51,886 nt of DNA from Lachnospiraceae bacterium (GCA_009774175.1 VSNG01000028.1:1-51886), one strand, 5' to 3'. Shown: positions 9,107 to 17,560, counted from the stretch's first letter. Notes: generated from the sequence alone by a model not told the origin. Numbers and translations are program-made.

Positions 9107-10075
9107 ATGGCGAAGCAGATCAAAACAATCGGCGTGCTGACCAGCGGAGGGGATGCGCCGGGCATGAACGCGGCGATCCGTGCAGTGGTCAGAAAAGGAA
9201 TCGCTAACGGGGTCAAGGTTAAGGGGATTAAGAAGGGATATCAGGGTCTTCTGAATGAAGAGATTATAGATATGGAAAAATGGTCGGTGTCGGACACGAT
9301 ACAGCGCGGCGGCACTATCCTTGGTACGGCGCGGTGTCATGAGTTCCGCACGGAAGAGGGCCAGCAGAAGGGCGCGGATATCTGCCGCAAGCACGGAATC
9401 GACGGGCTTGTGGTGATCGGCGGCGACGGCTCCTACCGGGGCGCGCAGGCGTTGTCCAGACACGGGATCAATACCATCGGACTGCCGGGCACGATTGATC
9501 TGGATATTGCGTGCACGGAGTACACCATTGGCTTTGACACGGCGATCAATACGGCCATGCAGGCCATTGATAAGGTAAGAGACACTTCTTCCTCCCATGA
9601 GCGGTGCAGCATCATTGAAGTCATGGGCAGAAACGCAGGCTATATTGCGTTGTGGTGCGGTATTTCAAACGGCGCGGAGGATATTCTTCTTCCGGAGAAA
9701 TACGATTACAATGAACAGCAGATTATCAATAATATTATCGCCAACAGAAAGCGCGGCAAGACCCACCATCTGATCATCAATGCAGAGGGTATCGGGCATT
9801 CCACCTCCATGGCGAGACGAATTGAGGCGGCCACGGGCATTGAGACCAGAGCTACTATTCTGGGATACATGCAGCGCGGCGGATCGCCTACCTGTAAAGA
9901 CCGTTATTACGCCTCCATAATGGGCTGTTATGCGGCGGATATCCTTTGCGAGGGTAAGACGAACCGGGTGGTCGGATACCAGCATGGTGAATTTTTGGAT
10001 TTTGATATTGAAGAGGCGCTTAACATGCAGAAGGGGATTCCCGAGTACGCCTTTGAGATGTCGAAGATTTTATAG
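9107..10075 (+). CDS. pfkA: 6-phosphofructokinase, ATP type
   Basis: This 322-residue enzyme phosphorylates fructose 6-phosphate to the 1,6-bisphosphate, the committed step of glycolysis. It has GVLTSGGDAPGMNA at the start, the nucleotide loop GGDGS (residues 105–109, where Gly108 argues for ATP rather than pyrophosphate as donor), and GRNAGYIAL. The catalytic motif reads TIDLD (residues 129–133) rather than the usual TIDND. Both aspartates, including D131, the expected catalytic base, are kept. The start is placed at the ATG at 9107, since the GTG at 9095 lies almost on top of the AAAGG site. Length is typical of prokaryotic Pfk (about 320). Confidence 0.94.
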   Translation: MAKQIKTIGVLTSGGDAPGMNAAIRAVVRKGIANGVKVKGIKKGYQGLLNEEIIDMEKWSVSDTIQRGGTILGTARCHEFRTEEGQQKGADICRKHGIDGLVVIGGDGSYRGAQALSRHGINTIGLPGTIDLDIACTEYTIGFDTAINTAMQAIDKVRDTSSSHERCSIIEVMGRNAGYIALWCGISNGAEDILLPEKYDYNEQQIINNIIANRKRGKTHHLIINAEGIGHSTSMARRIEAATGIETRATILGYMQRGGSPTCKDRYYASIMGCYAADILCEGKTNRVVGYQHGEFLDFDIEEALNMQKGIPEYAFEMSKIL

Positions 10076-10092
10076 TTTGACAAGTGGTTGAG

Positions 10093-10125
10093 TTCCCCGC
10101 GGATGATTGCATCTGCGGGGAAATT
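10093..10125 (+). terminator. Hairpin terminator after pfkA
   Basis: TTCCCCGC pairs with GCGGGGAA across a loop that adds a further GAT/ATC pairing (10093–10122), followed by a short AAATTT. The T-run is weak, so termination may be partial. Confidence 0.5.
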
Positions 10126-10131
10126 TGCGCG

Positions 10132-10231
10132 TATAAGCAGAGTCGGAAAGCTTGCGGAGAATGCGCCATGCTTGCATGTGGGCAGGAGGCGCAGGACTTA
10201 TGACGAGCAACAGGCGAACCGAGTCTGCTTA
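10132..10231 (+). ncRNA. Candidate structured RNA or repeat element, copy 2
   Basis: AAGCAGAGTCGG at the left end pairs with CCGAGTCTGCTT at the right end with one mismatch. Inside, GCGCC (10163–10167) pairs with GGCGC (10188–10192) and closes a 20-nt loop beginning ATGCTTGCATG, as in the element at 2281–2365. GAGCA and GGCG follow in the same order. It sits between the pfkA terminator and the ribosome site of the RNA methyltransferase gene and may therefore be part of that gene's leader. Confidence 0.5.
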
Positions 10232-10258
10232 AACGTATGGAAAAGGTGGAGCGGAGGA

Positions 10259-11053
10259 ATGATAACTAGTTTACATAACAAAGAAATTAAGGAGACCGCG
10301 GCTCTTCTTGCCAGAAAAAAGGAACGGGACAGGCGGGGGCTCTTCGTTGTGGAGGGGCCGAAGATGTTCGGGGAAGCGCCCATGGAGCGGATCGAGCGCG
10401 TATATCTTGCGCAGAGCGCGGCAGCGCAGATGTATGAGAAGTACGGGGACAGGCTTTCGGGTCTTTCCTGCGAGACGGTATCGGACGAAGTATTTGTAAG
10501 AATGTCCGACACGAAAACGCCCCAGGGGATTCTCTGTCTGGTGAGGCAGCAGCATTATAATATAGAAGAAATACTGCGGGAAAGCAAAGGAAAACGGATG
10601 TTATTTATTATACTGGAGGATATACAGGACCCGGGAAATCTGGGAACCATTTTCCGCACGGCGGAGGCGGCGGGAGCGGACGGCGTTATCATGAGCAGCT
10701 GGACGGCGGATATTTACAATCCGAAGACAATCCGTTCCACGATGGGATCGGTCTACCGGGTGCCTTTTTTTCATGTAGACCAGATGGAGGAGGCCGTCAG
10801 GAGACTGCAAAAGGCGGGGGTAGCTGTCTACGCGGCGCATCTGGGAGGCACAGCCGCTTATGATGCCTGTGATTATCAGAAAAGCACGGCTTTCCTGATT
10901 GGAAATGAGGCGAAGGGCCTGCGGGAGGAGACGGCGGCCTGTGCGGACGCCCGGATTACCATTCCCATGGCGGGAAAGGTGGAATCTCTCAATGCGGCGG
11001 TAGCCTCCTCGATCCTGTTGTTTGAAGCTGCAAGACAGAGAAGAAAAGGTTAA
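10259..11053 (+). CDS. SpoU/TrmH-family RNA 2'-O-methyltransferase
   Basis: A 264-residue protein of the SPOUT superfamily, which methylates 2'-hydroxyls of tRNA or rRNA using S-adenosylmethionine bound in a trefoil knot. An N-terminal substrate-binding domain (about 1–95, with the FVVEGPK motif) is followed by the catalytic domain with ILEDIQDPGNLGTIFRTAEAAG (about 119–140), LIGNEAKGL (about 217–225) and IPMAGKVESLNAAVAS (about 238–253), the three SpoU motifs. The ATG at 10259 is chosen because an AAGGTGGA site lies about 8 bases upstream and the family begins there. The longer reading from 10088 would run through the structured element. The exact RNA target is unknown. Confidence 0.92.
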   Translation: MITSLHNKEIKETAALLARKKERDRRGLFVVEGPKMFGEAPMERIERVYLAQSAAAQMYEKYGDRLSGLSCETVSDEVFVRMSDTKTPQGILCLVRQQHYNIEEILRESKGKRMLFIILEDIQDPGNLGTIFRTAEAAGADGVIMSSWTADIYNPKTIRSTMGSVYRVPFFHVDQMEEAVRRLQKAGVAVYAAHLGGTAAYDACDYQKSTAFLIGNEAKGLREETAACADARITIPMAGKVESLNAAVASSILLFEAARQRRKG

Positions 11054-11093
11054 ATCATGATTTGATTCTTGAAAAACGGAAAGACGGACAGAA

Positions 11094-11117
11094 CAAAGAG
11101 AGAGGAGCGCTCTTTTT
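11094..11117 (+). terminator. Weak hairpin terminator after the methyltransferase gene
   Basis: AAAGAG pairs with CTCTTT around a short GA-rich loop, ending in TTTTT. The stem is short, so the call is tentative. Confidence 0.4.
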
Positions 11118-11248
11118 ATCCAAATGATAAAAAACGCAAAAACTCCGGAATAATTGCGGATATGCCACATAAATAGCGCATGTTATATAAAAACCGAGAT
11201 AAAAGTGACTGGCAAAAAAATGTAAATGTAGATTTAAGGAGGAAAGAT

Positions 11249-12043
11249 ATGGGCATTGGATTTATTGGACTGGGAAATATGGCGAGGGCAATTATCGGCG
11301 GTATGCTGGAGCAGGGCATTGTTTCTGCGCAGGATATCTGCGGCAGTGCGAAAACCCGGAAGACGCTTGATGCAGTGCACCGGGAGTATGGAATAGAGGT
11401 AAATTCCTCCAACGCGGCGGTGGCGGCGCAGAGTCAGACATTGGTTCTGGCGGTGAAGCCTCAGTTTTTGGAAGAGGTGATCCGGGAGATACGGGATGCA
11501 GTGCGGCCGGATACGCTGATCATCAGTATTGCGGCAGGTAAAAGCTTAAACTGGCTGGAGGAGGCGTTTGGCGGGAAGAGGAAGCTGGTTCGCTGTATGC
11601 CCAATACGCCCGCGCTTGTGGGGGAAGGATGCACAGGCGTGTGCGTTAATGGGGCGGTGTCGGAGGAAGAGACACGGTACAGCCTCAGCCTGATGGAAAG
11701 CTTCGGAAAGGCAAGTCTGGTGGAGGAGCGGCTGATGGACGCGGTTGGTGCGGTGAGCGGTTCTTCTCCGGCCTATGTGTTTATGTTCATTGAGGCTATG
11801 GCGGACGCGGGTGTGGCGGCAGGCATGCCCAGGGCGCAGGCTCTTGCGTTTGCCTCCCAGGCGGTGTACGGAAGCGCCAGGCTTGTGCTGGAGACGGGGA
11901 AGCACCCCGGGGAGCTGAAAGATATGGTTTGTTCTCCGGGCGGCACTACCATCGAGGGGGTGCGCGTTCTGGAGGAAGCAGGGTTTCGCGGCGCCGTGAT
12001 GAACGCTCTCCTTGCGGCCGTGGAAAAATCCAGAAAACTGTAG
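11249..12043 (+). CDS. proC: Pyrroline-5-carboxylate reductase
   Basis: This 264-residue enzyme reduces pyrroline-5-carboxylate to proline with NAD(P)H, the last step of proline synthesis. The Rossmann motif GFIGLGNMARAI opens the protein. VKPQFL and MPNTPALVGEG mark the nucleotide domain. The C-terminal dimerisation domain contains VSGSSPAYVFMFIEA and the signature SPGGTTIEGV. The ATG at 11249 is selected by a perfect AAGGAGG six bases upstream. A longer reading from 11180 lacks such a site. Length is typical (about 265). It appears to be transcribed alone between two terminator or promoter regions. Confidence 0.95.
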   Translation: MGIGFIGLGNMARAIIGGMLEQGIVSAQDICGSAKTRKTLDAVHREYGIEVNSSNAAVAAQSQTLVLAVKPQFLEEVIREIRDAVRPDTLIISIAAGKSLNWLEEAFGGKRKLVRCMPNTPALVGEGCTGVCVNGAVSEEETRYSLSLMESFGKASLVEERLMDAVGAVSGSSPAYVFMFIEAMADAGVAAGMPRAQALAFASQAVYGSARLVLETGKHPGELKDMVCSPGGTTIEGVRVLEEAGFRGAVMNALLAAVEKSRKL

Positions 12044-12155
12044 GCCTGTTATGTGACGGCGAAAGGCCCGGTTACGAAGTTTGTCGGAATATCTTGTGTT
12101 TCGCAAAAAAATAGTAACAAAATATTGAGATAAGTTAAGGCCAAATTGTATAAAC

Positions 12156-12184
12156 TTGACAAAGAATAGGTGTTTTGCTAAAAT
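12156..12184 (+). promoter_or_regulatory. Strong promoter of the SleB-like hydrolase gene
   Basis: TTGACA (12156–12161) and TAAAAT (12179–12184) are exactly 17 bases apart. Downstream lies a direct repeat of TGTAACA (about 12204–12222) in the untranslated leader, which could be a regulator site but is unproven. Confidence 0.7.
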
Positions 12185-12289
12185 AATCCATACTTAACCA
12201 AACTGTAACAATTTTGTAACAAATTTATCATTCTTTTGTTATACGGGAAATAAAAGTTTGCCTGTATGGAGGAAGATGGAGGAATGTTT

Positions 12290-13342
12290 ATGCTGAGAAG
12301 GTATAGACTTCTGCTTGCCTGTTTGATTTTGGGAATCAGTTTATGCGGTTTGTCTCTGGAAGCGCAGGCCACCGACGGAAATGATTTTCTGAGTGTGGGC
12401 GTGTCCCAGATTGTTGATCCTACGGGAAAGGCGGCAAATGCGGAGACGATTCGGGAACTGACCGAACTGTCGGAAGCAAACGGCGGGCAGGAGGAAACGG
12501 ATCTGGTCATGGCCAACGTGCAGGTGGCTATGAACGTGCGCGAGGAGGCCGACGAGGAATCGGCGAAGATCGGCCTGCTTTACAAGGACTGCGGCGGCAG
12601 AATCCTGGAGAGAAAAGACGGATGGACAAGACTCCGCAGCGGCGATCTTGTGGGATGGGCCAACGACGATTACCTGCTTTTTGGAGAGGATGCGGAGGCG
12701 CTTGCCAACGAAGTGGGAAACCTCATCGTCCAGATTGAGACGGACACGCTCTGCGTGCGGCGGGAGCCGGAGACTGATGCGGAGACGCTTGGCTTTATCC
12801 CAAGGGACGAGGAGCTGGAAATCATCGGCGAGTTGGACGATGAGTGGATCAGCGTCAATTACGAGGGTGAAACCGGCTATGTCTCGTCGGAATATGTGGA
12901 CGTTGATTTCCATATTGACGAAGGCGAGACGCTTATAGCAATCAATAAGAGAGAAGAGGCCGAACGGGAGGCGAAGCTGACAGCCAACAGAGGCGCAGTG
13001 GTTGTGGGCGGCGACGATACGAGGCTTTTGGCTGCGCTGATTTTCTGCGAAGCCGGTATAGAGACTTACAACGGAAAGCTTGCGGTGGGCGCGGTGGTTA
13101 TGAACCGTGTCAGGAGCGCGGCGTATCCAAATACTATATCGGGTGTTATTTTTGCATCGGGACAGTTTACCCCGGCCATGAACGGTAAAGTGGCCAGAGT
13201 TTACGGCGGCGACATTCCGGAAAGCTGCTGGGAAGCGGCGCGGGCCGCGATCAACGGCGAGACCAACGTGGGAGACGCGACTCATTTCAGACGAGCCGGA
13301 AACCATGAAGGGTTACTGATTGACAGACAGGTGTTCTGGTAA
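12290..13342 (+). CDS. Exported SH3-domain, SleB-like cell-wall hydrolase
   Basis: A 350-residue protein with an N-terminal signal peptide (basic MLRRYR, hydrophobic core, AQA-like cleavage site near residue 27), two bacterial SH3 modules (about 78–134 and 144–205) and a C-terminal domain from about residue 237 resembling the SleB/CwlJ hydrolase family. That domain shows LIFCEAG, AVGAVVMNRV and the DATHF region. Members hydrolyse peptidoglycan, in spores or vegetative walls, and the SH3 modules suggest binding to wall peptides. The ATG at 12290 fits a GGAGGA site 6–7 bases upstream. ATGs at 12284 and 12266 are in frame and also possible. Signal and SH3 modules without a spore-specific domain make a general wall role more likely than germination. 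Confidence 0.88.
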   Translation: MLRRYRLLLACLILGISLCGLSLEAQATDGNDFLSVGVSQIVDPTGKAANAETIRELTELSEANGGQEETDLVMANVQVAMNVREEADEESAKIGLLYKDCGGRILERKDGWTRLRSGDLVGWANDDYLLFGEDAEALANEVGNLIVQIETDTLCVRREPETDAETLGFIPRDEELEIIGELDDEWISVNYEGETGYVSSEYVDVDFHIDEGETLIAINKREEAEREAKLTANRGAVVVGGDDTRLLAALIFCEAGIETYNGKLAVGAVVMNRVRSAAYPNTISGVIFASGQFTPAMNGKVARVYGGDIPESCWEAARAAINGETNVGDATHFRRAGNHEGLLIDRQVFW

Positions 13343-13364
13343 TAGGGTGAAAAGAAGTTCTATG

Positions 13365-13397
13365 GGAGAATTCCCATCTTGGGCATTCTCCGTTTAG
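13365..13397 (+). terminator. Terminator after the SleB-like gene
   Basis: GGAGAAT (13365–13371) pairs with ATTCTCC (13385–13391), with a further CCC/GGG pair inside, followed by GTTT. Confidence 0.6.
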
Positions 13398-13416
13398 AGA
13401 GCAAAACATATATCTC

Positions 13417-13445
13417 TTGTCACTTTGGGCATAATATTGTATGAT
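13417..13445 (+). promoter_or_regulatory. Promoter of the NfeD–SPFH pair
   Basis: TTGTCA (13417–13422) and TATGAT (13440–13445) are 17 bases apart, 46 bases before the proposed NfeD start. Confidence 0.6.
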
Positions 13446-13491
13446 GGATTAGGCACAAATTTACATGCTGGGAAAGGGGCAGGTTTTTATA

Positions 13492-13947
13492 ATGGACATT
13501 CAGGCGATAAACATGACGGTAGTCTGGCTGGTTGTCCTTGTGGCGCTTGTTGTGATAGAGCTTGCCACGATGGGACTTACCACAGTCTGGTTTGCAGGCG
13601 GCGCGCTGGTTGCTACGCTGGCGTCTCTGATGCATCTGCCGGTTGCATTGCAGGTAATCCTGTTTCTTGCAGTTTCGGCGTTGCTTTTATATTTTACGCG
13701 ACCTCTTGCGGTGAAATATTTCAACAAAGACCGGGTGCGTACCAATGCGGAAAGCCTTGTGGGGCGGCAGGCTATTGTAATCAGTGAGATTGACAATCTG
13801 CAGGGCATTGGTCAGGTCAATGTGGGAGGCATGGAGTGGTCGGCCAGATCGAACAGGGACGATGTGCCTCTGCCGGTGGGAGCGGTTGTGATTGTGCTCG
13901 CCATAGACGGCGTGAAGCTGATAGTAACGGAAAAGACGGAAGCTTAG
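13492..13947 (+). CDS. NfeD-like membrane protein
   Basis: A 151-residue protein with two to three hydrophobic segments in the first half (about residues 8–60) and a C-terminal small beta-rich OB-like domain (about 80–148) containing LVGRQAIV and GQVNVGGMEWSA, the hallmarks of the NfeD family. NfeD proteins act with SPFH/stomatin partners in membrane microdomains, and the next gene, 22 bases downstream, is such a partner. The ATG at 13492 follows GCAGG by about 8 bases. An in-frame ATG at 13465 would add nine residues before the first membrane segment. Precise cellular function is not established. Confidence 0.88.
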   Translation: MDIQAINMTVVWLVVLVALVVIELATMGLTTVWFAGGALVATLASLMHLPVALQVILFLAVSALLLYFTRPLAVKYFNKDRVRTNAESLVGRQAIVISEIDNLQGIGQVNVGGMEWSARSNRDDVPLPVGAVVIVLAIDGVKLIVTEKTEA

Positions 13948-13969
13948 TGCTTCGGAAACGGAGAAAAAA

Positions 13970-14890
13970 ATGGGTGGAGTGATTGCATTAGTTGTTGTTT
14001 TGATTTTGCTTGTGGTGATATTGATGTCCTGTATCAAAATCGTACCGCAGGCTCATGCGTATGTGGTGGAGCGCCTTGGCGCATATCAGCAGACCTGGTC
14101 AGTTGGCCTGCATATCAAGGTGCCTTTTATTGATACGGTGGCGAAACGGGTGGTTTTGAAGGAACAGGTAGTGGACTTCGCACCCCAGCCCGTGATCACA
14201 AAGGATAACGTTACCATGCGGATCGACACGGTGGTCTTTTTCCAGATTACCGATCCGAAGCTGTTTGCCTACGGTGTGGAAAATCCCATCATGGCAATCG
14301 AGAACCTGACGGCGACCACACTTCGTAATATCATCGGTGAGATGGAGTTAGACCAGACGCTGACCTCCAGAGAAGTGATTAACACGAAGATGCGCGCGTC
14401 TCTCGACATTGCCACGGATCCCTGGGGTATCAAGGTAAACCGTGTGGAGCTTAAGAATATCATTCCTCCGGCGGCCATTCAGGACGCCATGGAGAAGCAG
14501 ATGAAGGCGGAGCGCGAACGAAGAGAAGCGATTCTGCGTGCGGAAGGTGAGAAGAAGTCCACCATTCTTGTGGCGGAAGGTCAGAAGGAATCCGCGATTC
14601 TGGAGGCTGAGGCCGAGAAGCAGTCCGCGATTCTGCGTGCGGAGGCTGAAAAGGAAAAGATGATCCGTGAGGCAGAAGGTGAAGCGGAGGCGATCCTCAA
14701 AGTGCAGAAGGCTACGGCGGACGGTATACGCATGATCCGGGAGGCTGGCGCAGACGAGGCGGTGCTGCGGATTAAGAGTCTGGAGGCATTTGAAAAGGCG
14801 GCCGACGGACAGGCGACCAAGATTATTATCCCCTCGGAGATTCAGGGCCTTGCAGGGCTGGCGGCTTCGGCAAAGGAGATTTTCAAGTAG
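13970..14890 (+). CDS. SPFH/stomatin-family membrane protein (QmcA-like)
   Basis: A 306-residue protein with a single N-terminal membrane segment (about 5–25), an SPFH/Band 7 domain (about 28–190, with YVVERLGAYQQT and VGLHIKVPF) and a long Glu/Ala/Lys-rich coiled coil (about 180–255) built of imperfect repeats of the type ILRAEGEKK. A hydrophobic alanine-rich tail follows. These proteins oligomerise on the membrane and are linked to proteolysis control and membrane domains. The partner NfeD-like gene directly upstream forms the usual two-gene operon. The repeated coiled coil is normal for the family and is not a tandem-repeat oddity. Confidence 0.92.
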   Translation: MGGVIALVVVLILLVVILMSCIKIVPQAHAYVVERLGAYQQTWSVGLHIKVPFIDTVAKRVVLKEQVVDFAPQPVITKDNVTMRIDTVVFFQITDPKLFAYGVENPIMAIENLTATTLRNIIGEMELDQTLTSREVINTKMRASLDIATDPWGIKVNRVELKNIIPPAAIQDAMEKQMKAERERREAILRAEGEKKSTILVAEGQKESAILEAEAEKQSAILRAEAEKEKMIREAEGEAEAILKVQKATADGIRMIREAGADEAVLRIKSLEAFEKAADGQATKIIIPSEIQGLAGLAASAKEIFK

Positions 14891-14902
14891 AAATTTTTAA
14901 CC

Positions 14903-14933
14903 ACAGGACGGTTCTACGGACCCGTCCTGTTTG
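14903..14933 (+). terminator. Hairpin after the SPFH gene
   Basis: ACAGGACGG (14903–14911) pairs perfectly with CCGTCCTGT (14922–14930), followed by only TTTG, so it is a strong hairpin with a poor T-run. Confidence 0.55.
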
Positions 14934-14972
14934 ATGCGAAGGGAGCGTAAAAGCTTCGGAATGGAGAATGGC

Positions 14973-15974
14973 ATGAACCTGACAGGAAGGAATTTTTTAA
15001 AACTTTTGGATTTTACGCCGGAGGAGATTTTGCATATGCTCGATGTGGCGGCGGATTTGAAGGATAAGAAGAAGAAAGGGATTCCTGTGGACAGGCTTCG
15101 CGGGAAAAACGTGGCTCTGATATTTGAAAAGACAAGCACCAGAACCCGCTGTGCGTTCGAGGTGGCAGCCCATGATCTTGGTATGGGAAGCACCTATCTG
15201 GATTCCACGGGCTCCCAGATCGGCAGGAAGGAGAGCATTGCGGATACGGCCAGAGTTTTGGGCCGTATGTATGAGGGTATCGAGTATCGGGGATTCGGAC
15301 AGGATATCGTAGAGGAGCTGGCAAAGCATGCGGGCGTACCGGTCTGGAACGGACTGACCAATGAATTTCATCCGACCCAGATGCTGGCGGACCTGCTGAC
15401 CATACGGGAACATTTTGGACGTATTAAGGGCATTAAGCTGACCTACATGGGAGACGCCCGTTACAATATGGGTAATTCCCTGATGGTGGTCTGCGCAAAA
15501 ATGGGAATGGAGTTCACGGCCTGCACGAATAAAAAGTATTTTCCGGAAGAAGAACTGGTGAGGACCTGCCGGGAGATTGCGGCGCAGACAGGCGGTTCCA
15601 TCCGTCTTACGGAGGATGTGGAAGAAGGCGCTTCGGGAGCGGATGTGATCTACACCGACGTGTGGGTGTCCATGGGCGAGCCGGAGCAGGTGTGGGAAGA
15701 GAGGCTTCGCGACCTTACGCCTTATCAGGTCAATGCAAAGGTGATGGCGCTGGCCGGAAAGGATGCGGTGTTCATGCACTGTCTGCCGGCATTTCACGAT
15801 CACCGTACCGGGATTGGCAGACAGATCGGTGAAAAGTACGGGATGGCGGAGCTGGAAGTGACGGACGAAGTTTTTGAATCGCCCCAGTCAATCGTGTTTG
15901 ACGAGGCGGAGAACCGTATGCATACAATCAAGGCGGTTATGGCAGTGACGCTGGGATACGAGTCCGAAAAATAG
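14973..15974 (+). CDS. argF: Ornithine carbamoyltransferase
   Basis: This 333-residue enzyme joins carbamoyl phosphate and ornithine to citrulline. The carbamoyl phosphate loop STRTR (residues 55–59), the HPTQ motif (133–136), DARYNMGNSLM, and MHCLPAFHD near the C-terminus are all present, so the active site is complete. The ATG at 14973 has GGAGAA at a proper distance and gives the usual family length. ATGs at 14961 and 14934 are in frame upstream. No other arginine gene or arginine-deiminase gene is in the window, so biosynthetic (argF) versus catabolic (arcB) use cannot be decided here. The anabolic symbol is used by default. Confidence 0.93.
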   Translation: MNLTGRNFLKLLDFTPEEILHMLDVAADLKDKKKKGIPVDRLRGKNVALIFEKTSTRTRCAFEVAAHDLGMGSTYLDSTGSQIGRKESIADTARVLGRMYEGIEYRGFGQDIVEELAKHAGVPVWNGLTNEFHPTQMLADLLTIREHFGRIKGIKLTYMGDARYNMGNSLMVVCAKMGMEFTACTNKKYFPEEELVRTCREIAAQTGGSIRLTEDVEEGASGADVIYTDVWVSMGEPEQVWEERLRDLTPYQVNAKVMALAGKDAVFMHCLPAFHDHRTGIGRQIGEKYGMAELEVTDEVFESPQSIVFDEAENRMHTIKAVMAVTLGYESEK

Positions 15975-16059
15975 ATGTGGTGGAATAGGAAGCGGGACCA
16001 CAGGGAAAACGGAAGCAGTCGGACAGAGAAGAGAACGGAGACGGGAAAGCAGGAGAAAG

Positions 16060-17070
16060 ATGAAGACGGACAGAGCGGATATTTTGACATGCCTGCGAAA
16101 CAGCGGGGATTATGTATCGGGACAGCAGCTTTGCGATCGTCTGGGCGTTTCCCGCACGGCGGTCTGGAAAGTGATCAATCAGTTGAAGGAGGAGGGCTAC
16201 CGGATCGAGTCGGTTTCCCGAAAGGGTTACCGGCTGGTGGAAAGCCCGGCGGACGTCTATTCGCAGAGTGAAATCGCAAGCAGACTTCACACAAAATGGG
16301 CGGGGCGGAATCTTCATTTTTTTGAGAGCACCGGTTCTACCAACCCTGACGCCAAGCGGTTTGCGGAGGAGGGAGAACCTCACGGGACTACGGTGGTGGC
16401 CGACAGGCAGACGGCGGGCAGAGGCCGCAGAGGACGTTCATGGGAATCGCCTGCGGGCAAGTCCGTCTATTTTACGATTGTGGTGAGACCCCATTTTTCG
16501 CCGGATAAGGCGTCCATGATCACGCTGGTGATGGCTCTTGCCGTGGCGGAGGCGATTTCCGAGGTGACGGGCCTTGAGGCGGGAATTAAATGGCCCAATG
16601 ATATTGTGGTGAACGGGAAGAAGGTAGTGGGGATTCTGACGGAGCTGAGCATGACGCCGGAAATGAATGAGACGCAGTTTCTGGTGGCGGGTGTGGGTGT
16701 CAATGTAAATCAGGACAGTGCGGAGGAGTTTCCCGAAGAGATCAGAAACACGGCCACCTCCCTGAAAATGGAAGCGGGATGTTCTTTTGCCCGCGCCGTA
16801 TTGCTGGAACGCATTCTGGCCTGGTTTGAGGAAGTCTATGATGCCTTTGAGCAGACTCTTGATTTATCCGGATTAAAGGAACGCTATGAAAACCGTCTTG
16901 TCGGCAGGGACGCCGTAGTGCGGGTGCTGGATCCGGCGGGAGAGTACAACGGGATCTCACGGGGCATCAACGAGACGGGGGAACTCATCGTGGAGAAGGA
17001 GGACGGAAGCGGGACGGTTCTTGTCTATGCCGGAGAAGTGTCCGTGCGGGGGCTGTACGGATATACCTGA
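16060..17070 (+). CDS. birA: Bifunctional biotin–protein ligase and biotin repressor
   Basis: A 336-residue protein. Residues about 5–62 form a winged helix-turn-helix (LCDRLGVSRTAVWKVINQLK). The central domain activates biotin with ATP and transfers it to carboxyl carrier proteins, with GRGRRGRSW (residues 120–128) as the biotinyl-AMP loop and KWPND (178–182). A C-terminal SH3-like domain runs from about 285 to 334. The DNA-binding domain means it may also repress biotin uptake or synthesis genes, none of which are here. AGGAG lies a few bases before the ATG. It is followed by small conserved genes and dus, a common order in Clostridia. Confidence 0.95.
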   Translation: MKTDRADILTCLRNSGDYVSGQQLCDRLGVSRTAVWKVINQLKEEGYRIESVSRKGYRLVESPADVYSQSEIASRLHTKWAGRNLHFFESTGSTNPDAKRFAEEGEPHGTTVVADRQTAGRGRRGRSWESPAGKSVYFTIVVRPHFSPDKASMITLVMALAVAEAISEVTGLEAGIKWPNDIVVNGKKVVGILTELSMTPEMNETQFLVAGVGVNVNQDSAEEFPEEIRNTATSLKMEAGCSFARAVLLERILAWFEEVYDAFEQTLDLSGLKERYENRLVGRDAVVRVLDPAGEYNGISRGINETGELIVEKEDGSGTVLVYAGEVSVRGLYGYT

Positions 17071-17189
17071 CCATGGGTGCGAATATGTGACGCGCATGTC
17101 AGTTTATTGGCGGCATGATGGCGGTGCAGTGCAAAGAGACGGGTCGGAACGGGATATTCATGGGACGGGCCGGCAGGAGAAGGCGGATT

Positions 17190-17531
17190 ATGGAAGAGGA
17201 TAAGAGAATTGTGCTCTGCGGCGCCAACGCTTACGAGCAGAAATATTACTTTAACGAAAAGTTTGACAGGATTCCCCAGTCCATCAAGGACGAGCTGCAT
17301 ATTATCTGCGTCCTGTTCACCGAGGAGGTGGGCGGTATTTTTACCATCGTGTTTGAAGAGGACGGCAGCATTTCGCTGGAGACGGACGCGGAGGAAGACG
17401 ATCTTCTCTACGATGAGATCAGCAGCGGCCTTCTTGTGGGCGAAATCCGCAGAAACAGGCAGGAAATGCTGGAATCCCTACAGCTGTACTACCGGGTGTT
17501 TATCCTGCATGAGAATATTGCAGAGGAATAA
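17190..17531 (+). CDS. Small acidic cytosolic protein, DUF6145-like
   Basis: A 113-residue acidic protein without membrane segments. It contains LCGANAYEQKYYFN at the start and a run of Asp/Glu residues near the middle. I associate the pattern with the Lachnospiraceae family DUF6145, from memory and not from a search. The ATG at 17190 is chosen because AGGAGAAGG sits 7 bases upstream. A longer frame from 17115 lacks a site and reads through Arg-rich sequence. It lies between birA and dus on the same strand, so co-transcription is likely. Function unknown. Confidence 0.8.
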   Translation: MEEDKRIVLCGANAYEQKYYFNEKFDRIPQSIKDELHIICVLFTEEVGGIFTIVFEEDGSISLETDAEEDDLLYDEISSGLLVGEIRRNRQEMLESLQLYYRVFILHENIAEE

Positions 17532-17560
17532 CTTTTAGGGAAAGGTCAGTTTGATACGGT

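Noticed and set aside
14520..14700. Internal repeats in the SPFH gene
   Set aside because: They code for the coiled coil typical of the family and are not a tandem DNA repeat of interest.
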